From positions 1 through 8,300 of the forward strand of contig JBGQKM010000265.1 in assembly GCA_041499515.1 (NCBI GenBank): DNA of 8,300 bases, read 5' to 3'. The position numbers and the translations under genes were made by a program. The stretch is from PALSA-1355 sp041499515. Lineage in GTDB: Bacteria; Planctomycetota; Planctomycetia; Pirellulales; PALSA-1355. Below are positions 1-6,048 of the stretch, piece by piece. The notes below the pieces were generated by a model that saw only the letters and a program-made list of their open reading frames with translations, made no database searches and was not told where the DNA came from. Positions within the stretch are counted from its first letter, which is position 1, and the number at the start of each line of letters is the position of its first letter.

Positions 1-594
1 GAGGCATTTTTTGTCCGGTCCGACGAGAACAGTCTCGACCGCGATCGCGGCGCCGCACAAACTTTTTTGTGCCTGGGCACTTCCGCGCGCCCGCCGCGCC
101 TTCCTTCCGCATTTCAACTGCGAGAGCTCGGAGGAATTTGCCACCGAGGCTTCGTCGCGAGCGCTCAGCCGAGCGGACACAGAGAACACAGAGAAACGGA
201 GTTACAAAGACACGTAACTCTCTGCCTTCTCGGTGGCTCTCTGGCTTCCGTGTCAATCGAATTGGACAGACTTATGCATCATTTGCAAAACTTCTGCTCG
301 ATAAGCGCGACGTCCGATCGTGAACCATTACCGCGACTTGCGACGACAAAACATTTTTTGCGCGCGCATATGGATCCTGGTGCACAAGTACCGGACTTCG
401 GCACGGCTCGGTGGCGTCGAATTCTCGCCATGCCCCGGCTCAGGCGGCCCGCAGGGGGTTGCGTGCGATACGCCGGCGCCCGCCCGGCGGGGGCATTCCG
501 GCTCACACGGAGATCGAAAAAAGTTTCCAAGGGTATCGCTACCCCACGGCCGGCTCCTGGGGTTTGCCGCGCTCCTCGGGTACATTGGTCAATT
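1..594. other. Gene-free region upstream of holA
   Basis: I see no convincing gene here on either strand. The reading frame of holA stays open all the way back to position 1, but its translation (for example HREHRETELQ across an A/G-rich repeat, then Arg/Pro/Ala-rich runs) looks like non-coding GC-rich DNA. The stretch holds a fold-back repeat at 176-254, the motif CATTTTTTG twice (5-13 and 352-360), the motif CCGGCTCA twice (435-442 and 498-505), a small hairpin at 55-72, and a GC-rich stem-prone stretch at 431-495 (arms TGCCCC/GGGGCA outside, CGCCGG/CCGGCG inside). No convincing promoter for holA was found. The 3' end of an upstream gene is not recognisable. Confidence 0.6.
176..254. repeat. 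Imperfect fold-back (REP/MITE-like) element
   Basis: The stretch begins GACAC (176-180) and ends GTGTC (250-254). The core is a perfect GGAGTTAC-type stem: 199-205 pairs with 214-220 around an 8-nt loop. Between ends and core, the left arm (ACAGAGAACACAGAGAAA) and the reverse complement of the right arm (AGAGAGCCACCGAGAAGG) are clearly related but differ by substitutions and small gaps; the right arm is about 11 nt longer. Tracts of the CACAGAGAACACAGAG type are, from memory, common in intergenic elements of many bacterial genomes. No transposase is nearby, so if mobile it would be non-autonomous. Confidence 0.5.
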
Positions 595-1677
595 ATGGCC
601 AAGCCCGTTGATGCCCTCGACTATCTCGCCCATCCGGACAAGCACCCGGCCCAGGGCATGTGCGTCTTGTTTGGCGACGAGTCGTTCTTGAAGCGGCAGG
701 TGCTGGGCGAGCTTAAGGAGCAAGTACATTCGGGCCAGGACGCCGAGTTTTCGGTCACCGCGTTTTCCGGCCGTGAGATTCTGCTGCGCGACGTGTTCGA
801 CGCGTTGTCGACGCGGGCCTTGTTCGGGGGCGGCCGCCATCTGGTCATCGTGGAGGAAGCCGACGAATTCGTGAGCCAGAACCGGCCGGCTCTGGAAGAC
901 TACGCGGCCCGGCCCAAGGCGGGTTCGCTCTTGCTGCTGGACGTCAAGCTGTGGCCCAGCACGACCCGACTGTACAAGGCGCTGGCTGAATCGGGATTGC
1001 AGATCGAGTGTCGGTTTCCGCCGCCCGCGCGATTGCTCAAGTGGCTCACCGGTTGGAGCGAGAAGCAGTATCGAGCGCGGCTCGAGCCGGCGGCCGCGGA
1101 GCTGTTGATGGAAAACGTCGAGACCGAGTTGGGCCTGTTGAATCAGGAGTTGGCCAAGCTGGCCTCGCTCTCGGGCGATGGGGGCACGATCACGGCAGCC
1201 ATGGTGCACGCGGTGGTCGGCGGCTGGCGCGCCAAGACGGCCTGGGACATGCTCGACGCGGCCCTGGCCGGCGACACGCGCACGGCGCTTGTGCAGTTGG
1301 ATCGGTTGCTGCTGGCCGGCGAAGTGCCGATTGCGCTTTTGGCGCAGATCGGCGCCAGCCTGAGGCGACTTGCGGCGGCAACGCGGCGAGTCGAGCAGAG
1401 CCAGCGCGATCGCCGCCCGGTCACGCTCCGCGAAGCCCTGGAGCAGGCAGGGGTCAAGCCGTTTCAGTTGGGCAAAGCCGAAGGCCAGCTTCGCAAATTG
1501 GGCCGCGCGCGGGGCAGCCAGCTTTATCGCTGGCTATTGGAGGCCGATTTGGCTCTGAAAGGGACCAGTTCCTCGCCGGCCCGCGGTCGTTTGGTGCTGG
1601 AAACGCTGGTCGTACGGATCTCGGCCCCCAGCACTCCATCGCCGCGCCAGCCGCTGGCGGCCGGCCGCTTGCGTTGA
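595..1677 (+). CDS. holA: DNA polymerase III subunit delta (clamp loader)
   Basis: This 360-residue protein matches the delta subunit of the replicative clamp loader, which opens the beta sliding clamp and loads it on primed DNA with delta' and the gamma/tau subunits. The N-terminal AAA+-like domain (about 22-140) has the family hallmark VLFGDESFLKRQ (24-35) in place of a functional Walker A; delta does not hydrolyse ATP. It is followed by STRALFGGGRHLVIVEEADEF (72-92), the beta-clamp-interacting region. The helical linker carries LGLLNQELAKLA (179-190), and the collar domain carries WDMLDAALAGD...LDRLLLAGEVPIALLAQI (217-252). The length is typical (about 340 residues). ATG 595 is chosen because recognisable homology starts about 20 residues later; the open frame further upstream is not protein-like. 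No clear Shine-Dalgarno precedes it. The C-terminal tail (345-360) is Pro/Arg-rich and probably disordered. Confidence 0.93.
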   Translation: MAKPVDALDYLAHPDKHPAQGMCVLFGDESFLKRQVLGELKEQVHSGQDAEFSVTAFSGREILLRDVFDALSTRALFGGGRHLVIVEEADEFVSQNRPALEDYAARPKAGSLLLLDVKLWPSTTRLYKALAESGLQIECRFPPPARLLKWLTGWSEKQYRARLEPAAAELLMENVETELGLLNQELAKLASLSGDGGTITAAMVHAVVGGWRAKTAWDMLDAALAGDTRTALVQLDRLLLAGEVPIALLAQIGASLRRLAAATRRVEQSQRDRRPVTLREALEQAGVKPFQLGKAEGQLRKLGRARGSQLYRWLLEADLALKGTSSSPARGRLVLETLVVRISAPSTPSPRQPLAAGRLR

Positions 1678-1718
1678 GTCGGCCGGGCCTGCCGGGACTG
1701 CTAGCTGCGCGATTCGAC

Positions 1719-1747
1719 TTGCGGTTATCCGAGGTGTCTTCTACTAT
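1719..1747 (+). promoter_or_regulatory. Candidate promoter for the lipoprotein gene
   Basis: A -35-like TTGCGG (1719-1724) and a -10-like TACTAT (1742-1747) are separated by exactly 17 bp. The hexamers match the sigma-70 consensus at 3/6 and 4/6 positions, so this is a weak site supported mainly by spacing and by lying in the 165-bp gap between holA and the next gene. Transcription would begin near 1754, leaving a leader of about 90 nt. Confidence 0.3.
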
Positions 1748-1842
1748 TCGCCCCTCGAAACGCGCATCGGCCGCAACCATCACGTCATACGTCGGCCGCC
1801 GGCGCGAACCTATTCGGTCCTTGGTTCTCAAGTGGACCCCGT

Positions 1843-3363
1843 ATGACAAGTTTTCGTGTCGGCGCAGGCCGGCAACGTTCTATGCGCGAATCCGCAATCC
1901 TCGTTTTGCTGCTGGCCGTTTTGCTGCCATGCACGGGCTGTCGCACGTTCGATCCGGTCGACGAAGACGCGATGACCGCCGGACATCCTCCGCTCGACTC
2001 GACGCGCTCCACAGCCGAGTCCGAAACAGCGTCATCCACGGTCGGCAAGTCGGAGGAATCGACCTCCACGTCGTCCAAGGGCGCCAGCAAAGCGCCGGCG
2101 GCAGATGTGTCGGCAAATTCACGGACGAATGACGACCAGAGCCTGCGTGAGACGGTCGCCGAATTGGTGGCCGCCGGAGCGCTCGATCGCGCGGCCGAGC
2201 AGCAGTTGACCGATGATTTGGCCAAGACCGATCCGGCGTTGCGCGGACAATTGGCACAACTGCTGCGCACATCGCTCGCCAAGCGCCATTCCCCGCCGCG
2301 CGACACAAAACCGGCCGCAAGCGTTGCAGACCGCGACGCCGACGCCACCGAGGATACTGACGAGAGCGCACCGGAGTCGCGCGATGAGCGGCTGGCCCGA
2401 GAGGCGCGCAGTCGCGATCGCCAGAAGGCGCGGCGCCAGCCAGCCGAGCAAGCCGCTTTCCAGGAACCCGCTGCCGACTCCGTCGAGCGGCCTGCCCCGG
2501 CACAGCGTGTCATGCCGCCGGCCGCAGCTCACGAGGCCCACGTTTCTGAAAGTAACACCGGCGCCGCCCAAGCGGTTGACCATGAGGCGATCGGGGTCGC
2601 GGCGGCTGACGCGAAACCGGACACGCCCGCGGCGCGAGTAGCCATCGGGTCGGGCGATTGGCAAGCGAACCTGGATGCCGCGGTGGAAGAGCTGGCCGGC
2701 GAGTTGGGATCGAACCCCGAAACGCAAGAAGACATCGGCCGGCAAGCCATGCTGCGGATGATGTATTTGGTCGACGGCAAGCGCGACATGGCGTTGCGCC
2801 CGATCCCCGGCGCGCCCCCGGCGCAACAAGATTTTTGGTCCAAGCAGATTTACGGCCTGTCGAGCTACCTGGATGCCGATCGCAATACGAACCCGGGCCG
2901 CCGAGCGGCTGAAGCCGCCGTGCACTTGCGCGACGCGACCAACAAGCTGGGCGAGCTGGCCACGCTGAGCGTCCGCAATATCGCGTTTTGCTCCGAGGTC
3001 AAAAGTTACGGCATCTACAAAAAACTCGACCACTACGACTTCGCGGCCGCGCAGGATCTGCTGGTGTACGCCGAAGTCGAAAACTTCAAGAGCGTGCACA
3101 GCGAACGCGGCTATCACACGGCCTTGCGCGCCAGCTATGAAATCGTCGATACCAAGGGGGCCCGGGTCACGGAACAGGAATTCCCCGTGACCGAGGAGTA
3201 CTGCCAGAACGCGCGGCGCGATTTTTTCGTCCGTTACTTCGTCAAGCTGCCGGCCCAAATCTATGGCGGCAAGTACACGTTGCACTTGTACGTCGTGGAT
3301 GAGAACAGCCAAAAAATGGACCAGGGCTCTATCGAATTCACGATCAAATCCAAGTCGAACTAG
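1843..3363 (+). CDS. Predicted lipoprotein of unknown function, three-part architecture
   Basis: I do not recognise the family. The 506-residue product starts with a hydrophobic segment (about 18-29) followed by PCTGC, a lipobox-like site with Cys33 as the likely lipidated residue. This predicts an envelope-anchored protein facing outside the cytoplasm. Residues 45-98 are Ser/Thr/Glu-rich and 150-265 are Ala/Pro/Arg/Asp-rich, both probably disordered, flanking a short helical block (100-147). From about 272 the composition becomes that of a folded domain: helices (275-380, including QQDFWSKQIYGLSSYLD at 328-344), then likely beta-strands with aromatic-rich signatures such as LLVYAEVENF (406-415), DFFVRYFVKLP (460-470) and GGKYTLHLYVVDEN (475-488), suggesting a C-terminal beta-sandwich. 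An alternative start, Met14 (1882), gives a more compact signal peptide with Cys at position 20; neither start has a strong Shine-Dalgarno. holA lies 165 bp upstream. Confidence 0.85.
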   Translation: MTSFRVGAGRQRSMRESAILVLLLAVLLPCTGCRTFDPVDEDAMTAGHPPLDSTRSTAESETASSTVGKSEESTSTSSKGASKAPAADVSANSRTNDDQSLRETVAELVAAGALDRAAEQQLTDDLAKTDPALRGQLAQLLRTSLAKRHSPPRDTKPAASVADRDADATEDTDESAPESRDERLAREARSRDRQKARRQPAEQAAFQEPAADSVERPAPAQRVMPPAAAHEAHVSESNTGAAQAVDHEAIGVAAADAKPDTPAARVAIGSGDWQANLDAAVEELAGELGSNPETQEDIGRQAMLRMMYLVDGKRDMALRPIPGAPPAQQDFWSKQIYGLSSYLDADRNTNPGRRAAEAAVHLRDATNKLGELATLSVRNIAFCSEVKSYGIYKKLDHYDFAAAQDLLVYAEVENFKSVHSERGYHTALRASYEIVDTKGARVTEQEFPVTEEYCQNARRDFFVRYFVKLPAQIYGGKYTLHLYVVDENSQKMDQGSIEFTIKSKSN

Positions 3364-3370
3364 CCGCGCC

Positions 3371-3388
3371 GCTTACATCTCGCTTACA
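3371..3388. promoter_or_regulatory. Tandem GCTTACA repeats, 7-4-7 spacing
   Basis: GCTTACA occurs at 3371-3377 and again at 3382-3388, separated by four bases (TCTC), so the repeats fall one helical turn apart. A related inverted copy (GTAAGG) follows within the adjacent hairpin. Two 7-bp direct repeats spaced by 4 bp is the geometry used by OmpR/PhoB-type response regulators. The site lies about 30 bp upstream of a weak candidate promoter for the small secreted protein. No matching regulator is in the window and the call rests on pattern only. Confidence 0.25.
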
Positions 3389-3391
3389 AGT

Positions 3392-3426
3392 CCGTAAGGC
3401 GAGGCTTTTTCGCCTGTACCTTACGG
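3392..3426 (+). terminator. Stem-loop downstream of the lipoprotein gene (possible terminator)
   Basis: CCGTAAGG (3392-3399) is perfectly complementary to CCTTACGG (3419-3426). An alternative, tighter stem uses AGGCGA (3397-3402) with TCGCCT (3410-3415), with the loop containing part of a T5 run. The two foldings compete for 3397-3399. The hairpin sits 28 bp after the lipoprotein stop codon, a usual place for a terminator, but it is not followed by a proper U-tract (the next bases are GCGATCTTTA), so Rho-independent termination would be weak. Confidence 0.4.
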
Positions 3427-3449
3427 GCGATCTTTAGTACACCTATACA
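3421..3449 (+). promoter_or_regulatory. Weak candidate promoter for the small secreted protein
   Basis: TTACGG (3421-3426) and TATACA (3444-3449) are 17 bp apart. The -10 matches consensus at 4/6 and the -35 at only 2/6, so an activator would be expected. The -35 lies within the right arm of the hairpin at 3392-3426. The resulting leader (from about 3456 to 3583) contains a GC-rich inverted repeat, AGGGCC (3453-3458) with GGCCCT (3485-3490). Confidence 0.22.
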
Positions 3450-3583
3450 GAGAGGGCCAGGCTCGCGCGGGCGCCGGCGCGGAAGGCCCTGACCAGGCAA
3501 GAGGGGCTCGGCGAAAGGATGCGAGAGACCAGCGCCACTCCGTGATTCTTCATTTCTCTCGATGTTTGGAAAGGCGGTGCTCC

Positions 3584-3838
3584 ATGGTGAAGTCACTTTC
3601 GATCGTCGCCGTTTTGGGAATCCTGATGGCCCCCGCCGCCCAAGCGGCCAGGCGCGGCTGCTGCTGCAATCCGGCCCCCACGGCCCCCGCGGCGGCCACG
3701 GCGCAAGCGCAAAGCCCACAGGCCAATCGCAGCTTTTCCTACGAGCCCTCGGTCGGCGGATCGCGCGCGGTCTTCCGTTCGACGCCCTCGGGCGCGGGCT
3801 TCCGCTCGGCGGATTCCAAGATCCTCGGCAACTATTGA
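3584..3838 (+). CDS. Small secreted Cys-rich protein of unknown function
   Basis: The 84-residue product has a clear signal peptide: MVK, then the hydrophobic run SLSIVAVLGILMAP, then a likely signal peptidase I site AQA/ARR after residue 21. The mature part is about 63 residues and starts with a triple cysteine (RRGCCCNPAP, Cys26-28), then an Ala/Pro/Gln linker, then a Ser/Arg/Phe-rich tail with SFSYEPS and an end reading FRSADSKILGNY. The start at 3584 is preferred to the longer frame from 3542 because GGAAAGG (3568-3574) lies 9 nt upstream, one of the few good Shine-Dalgarno sites here, and because it yields a standard signal peptide. From memory, small secreted proteins with YEP and a terminal SK-LGNY pattern recur in Pirellulales genomes; their role is unknown. 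The Cys triplet could bind metal or form disulfides, but this is speculative. Confidence 0.75.
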   Translation: MVKSLSIVAVLGILMAPAAQAARRGCCCNPAPTAPAAATAQAQSPQANRSFSYEPSVGGSRAVFRSTPSGAGFRSADSKILGNY

Positions 3839-3910
3839 CCCGCTGGCTCGAGATTCGCCAGAGGGGGCCGTTTCCGCTGCTTCAAACCGGCTCCAGCTAG
3901 CGATGCGCGC

Positions 3911-5356
3911 TTAGCGCGAGCGGGCCACGCTCGGCGTATCGTCGTCGATCGCTTTGCGCGATTCGGCGACGGCGGGAATCAGTACCGATAGAATCGGCGA
4001 AGTGGCCATCGTGGTCACGATCGCCATCAGCACCATCATGGCGAACAACGTCGGCGAGATGACGCCCAGGTCGAGCCCGATGTTGAGCACGATCAACTCC
4101 ATCAAGCCCCTGGTATTCATCAGAGTGCCCAGGCTGGCCGCATCGCGCCAGCCCAGGCCCATGATCCGCGCCGCGCAAAGCGTGCCGCCGAACTTGCCCA
4201 GCGTGGCCACCGCGATGATCGCCAGGCAAATCAACCACGCCTCCCAACCGCTCAGCAGGGCCACTTCGGTGCGCAGGCCGGTGAACGCGAAAAACGCGGG
4301 CAAGAGCAGCGTCGTGACAAAGCCTTCCAGCTTGTCGATCATTTCCCGCGCGATGCGGCTCTCGTGAGGGATGACCGCGCCGAACAAAAACGCGCCGAAA
4401 ATCGCGTGCACCCCGATCGCCTCGGTCGCCAGGGCCGAAAGCAGCACGCCCACCAACACCGCGGCCAGCACGCCGGGCGTCAGGCCCGCGCGATCGTAGC
4501 GCGGAACGACTTTGGCCACGATCGGACGGACGACCAGGAACATCAGCCCGATGTAGGATGCGGTGAACAGGGCGACGAACACCGCGGTGTCGATCTGGGA
4601 TTGCACCACGCCCACCACCAGCGCCAACAAACACCAGGCGCTGACGTCGTCGGTGGCCGCGCAGGCCAGGGCCATCACGCCCAAGTCGGTCCGCTGCATC
4701 TGCCGATCGGTCAGAATGCGGGCCAGCACCGGAAACGCGGTGATCGACATCGACACGCTCAAAAACAGCGCGAAGGCCGTGAACGTCACGCCAACGTGGG
4801 AGAGGATCGGATAGAGTCCCAGGGCCAACGCCGCGCCGAGCGAGAAGGGCACAACGATCCCGGCCTGCGAAATCGCCAGAGTGACGTGACCCTGCTTGTG
4901 CAAAATGCCGGCGTTCAGCTCCAGGCCCACCACGAACATATACAGAATCACGCCCAGTTGCGCCACGACCGACAGCGACGGCGCGACCGACGCGGGCAGC
5001 ACGTAATCGGCCAACTCGGGCCAGACGTGCCCCAAAAGCGACGGCCCCAGGCAAATGCCCGCCAACACCTCGCCGATCACCGGCGGCTGATGCAGGTAGG
5101 CGAATCCCTTGGCCAGGATCCGCCCCAGGACAATCACGGCCGCCAGGGCCAAGAGTAAATGGAGCAGGGGATGCGAAGCCGCCGGCACAAGAGCGTCGTG
5201 GCGTGCCGCCTCGTTGGCCGCCGGGGCGGGCGCCACCAGGGTTTCGCCATAGGAGCGGATGGCCAGGAACAAGGCGATGGCGGCCACCAGCGTCAGGCCA
5301 TAAGCCGCCAGCGTCCGCAGCGGTTTGGGGCGGGCGACTTCGTTGGTAAGCGACAT
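3911..5356 (-). CDS. CPA2-family cation/proton antiporter
   Basis: A 481-residue polytopic membrane protein of the monovalent cation:proton antiporter-2 family, expected to exchange Na+ or K+ for protons and so control pH and salt balance. Family signatures in order are PPVIGEVLAGICLGPSLLG (91-109), FVVGLELN (141-148), SMSITAFPVLARILTD (202-217), ATDDVSAW with the paired Asp236-Asp237 at the ion site (234-241), GVHAIFGAFLFGAVIP (315-330), the basic residue Arg362 in FAFTGLRTE, and NTRGLMELIVLNIGL (414-428). The DD pair resembles electrogenic NapA/NhaS3-type exchangers rather than KefC. There is an extra N-terminal membrane segment (about 14-34) with an Ala-rich linker, and no C-terminal RCK/TrkA nucleotide-binding domain. 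ATG 5356 is preferred to GTG 5362 because GAGG lies 5 nt upstream of it. The gene is divergent from the GbsR-type regulator and convergent with the small secreted protein. Confidence 0.95.
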   Translation of the reverse strand: MSLTNEVARPKPLRTLAAYGLTLVAAIALFLAIRSYGETLVAPAPAANEAARHDALVPAASHPLLHLLLALAAVIVLGRILAKGFAYLHQPPVIGEVLAGICLGPSLLGHVWPELADYVLPASVAPSLSVVAQLGVILYMFVVGLELNAGILHKQGHVTLAISQAGIVVPFSLGAALALGLYPILSHVGVTFTAFALFLSVSMSITAFPVLARILTDRQMQRTDLGVMALACAATDDVSAWCLLALVVGVVQSQIDTAVFVALFTASYIGLMFLVVRPIVAKVVPRYDRAGLTPGVLAAVLVGVLLSALATEAIGVHAIFGAFLFGAVIPHESRIAREMIDKLEGFVTTLLLPAFFAFTGLRTEVALLSGWEAWLICLAIIAVATLGKFGGTLCAARIMGLGWRDAASLGTLMNTRGLMELIVLNIGLDLGVISPTLFAMMVLMAIVTTMATSPILSVLIPAVAESRKAIDDDTPSVARSR

Positions 5357-5392
5357 TTCCACCTCGTGGCCATCCCATCAATCCAGCGACCC

Positions 5393-5421
5393 ATCATAAT
5401 GTCCCGGCGGCGGCGCGTCAG
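5393..5421 (-). promoter_or_regulatory. Candidate promoter of the antiporter gene
   Basis: Read on the minus strand, CTGACG (5421-5416) and TATGAT (5398-5393) are 17 bp apart, matching consensus at 4/6 and 5/6. Transcription would start near 5386, leaving a leader of about 30 nt that contains the GAGG ribosome-binding site. The -35 lies about 70 bp from the operator-like repeat at 5490-5507, so coregulation by the divergent regulator is possible but not shown; I see no second copy of that repeat here. Confidence 0.45.
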
Positions 5422-5461
5422 CCGCACCCCGCGGTCAGGTCCCGGCAGCCAACGTTGCCGC

Positions 5462-5490
5462 TTGACAATCCGACGGGAGTGGCTTATATT
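5462..5490 (+). promoter_or_regulatory. Strong promoter of the gbsR-like/DCC operon
   Basis: A perfect -35 TTGACA (5462-5467) and a -10 TATATT (5485-5490, 5/6) are separated by 17 bp. This is the best sigma-70-type promoter in the window. Transcription should begin around 5496-5498, giving a leader of about 36 nt before the ATG at 5533. Confidence 0.75.
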
Positions 5491-5507
5491 TTTAGTACTT
5501 ACTGAAA
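5490..5507. promoter_or_regulatory. Putative autoregulatory operator (18-bp inverted repeat)
   Basis: TTTTAGTA (5490-5497) and TACTGAAA (5500-5507) flank a 2-bp centre. The half-sites are inverted copies with 7 of 8 positions matching. The repeat begins at the last base of the -10 box and covers the predicted transcription start, so a bound dimer would block initiation. An 18-bp palindrome of this size suits a dimeric winged-helix MarR/GbsR protein, and the first gene downstream encodes one. Confidence 0.6.
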
Positions 5508-5532
5508 GTTCGATAACTACGAGTCACCGACC

Positions 5533-6048
5533 ATGAATCTGGAACAAGCCAAGCGTCACTTCGTGGAAACCTGGGGCCGGCTGGGCGCCGAATGGGGGAT
5601 CAACCGCACCATGGCCCAAATCCATGCCCTGCTGCTGACTTCCAACGAACCGCTCTCGACCGACCAGATCATGGCCGAATTGACCATCTCACGCGGCAAC
5701 GCCAACATGAACTTGCGGGCATTGGTCGACTGGGGCCTGATCGTGCGAGAAAACCGGCCCGGCGAGCGGAAGGAGTATTTCCGCGCCGAAAAGAACGCCT
5801 GGGAAATGGCCCGCATCATCGCCTCCCAGCGGCGCAAGCGCGAACTCGACCCGTTGATCCGTTCGCTCGAAGCGCTGCTGGAGCTCGAAGACAACAAGAA
5901 GGCGGACAAGCAGGAGGCGGCCGCGTTTACACAACTTGTCGAGGGCATCGTCCGCGTCGGCCGCCAGGGCATGTCTGCGCTGGACCTCGTGCTCAAGATC
6001 GATCAATCCAGCTTTTTCAAGCCGCTGTTGCGACTGGTCAAACGATGA
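5533..6048 (+). CDS. GbsR/MarR-family transcriptional regulator
   Basis: A 171-residue winged-helix DNA-binding protein of the GbsR branch of MarR regulators (COG1510-like). The N-terminal signature HFVETWGRLGAEWGINRTMAQ (9-29) is diagnostic. The helix-turn-helix follows: LSTDQIMAEL (41-50) and the recognition helix ISRGNANMNLRALVDWGLI (52-70), then the wing NRPGERKEYFRAE (74-86). The C-terminal half is helical, with a charged stretch at 97-126, and should form the dimer interface and any ligand site. B. subtilis GbsR is a choline-responsive repressor of glycine-betaine synthesis; the ligand here is unknown. The gene is preceded by a strong promoter with an operator-like repeat, suggesting autorepression. 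Its stop overlaps the next start (ATGA, 6045-6048), so the two are translated as a unit. There is no good Shine-Dalgarno before ATG 5533. Confidence 0.93.
   Translation: MNLEQAKRHFVETWGRLGAEWGINRTMAQIHALLLTSNEPLSTDQIMAELTISRGNANMNLRALVDWGLIVRENRPGERKEYFRAEKNAWEMARIIASQRRKRELDPLIRSLEALLELEDNKKADKQEAAAFTQLVEGIVRVGRQGMSALDLVLKIDQSSFFKPLLRLVKR

Noticed and set aside
55..80. Overlapping hairpins GCACAAA/TTTGTGC (55-72) and GTGCC/GGCAC (69-80)
   Set aside because: Short stems with no linked gene or conserved context; expected by chance.
531..544. GGGTA-TCGC-TACCC hairpin (a GCGA tetraloop on the minus strand)
   Set aside because: A single 5-bp stem with no surrounding RNA-gene structure.
67..594. 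Extension of holA to an earlier start giving 536 residues
   Set aside because: The added 176 residues are low-quality (Arg/Pro/Ala runs and a translated A/G repeat) and delta subunits are normally about 340 residues; ATG 595 fits the family start.
2119..3312. Long open frame (397 residues) antisense to the lipoprotein gene
   Set aside because: Composition and lack of motifs fit a shadow frame in GC-rich DNA; the plus-strand frame has a lipobox and folded-domain composition.
3843..3861. CTGGC/GCCAG stem between the convergent small gene and antiporter
   Set aside because: Five base pairs with a 9-nt loop and no U-tract on either strand; too weak to call a terminator.
4364..5158. Gln/Arg/His-rich frame of 264 residues antisense to the antiporter
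   Set aside because: Composition is the usual reverse-strand artefact of a hydrophobic membrane-protein gene.
3897..5381. Open frame of 494 residues overlapping the antiporter on the same strand
   Set aside because: Gly/Arg-rich translation without motifs, shifted one frame from an unmistakable CPA2 antiporter.
5592..6044. Longer start for the DCC gene inside the regulator gene
   Set aside because: It would overlap the regulator by more than 450 bp out of frame; ATG 6045 overlaps its stop by ATGA and sits 14 residues before the DCC motif.
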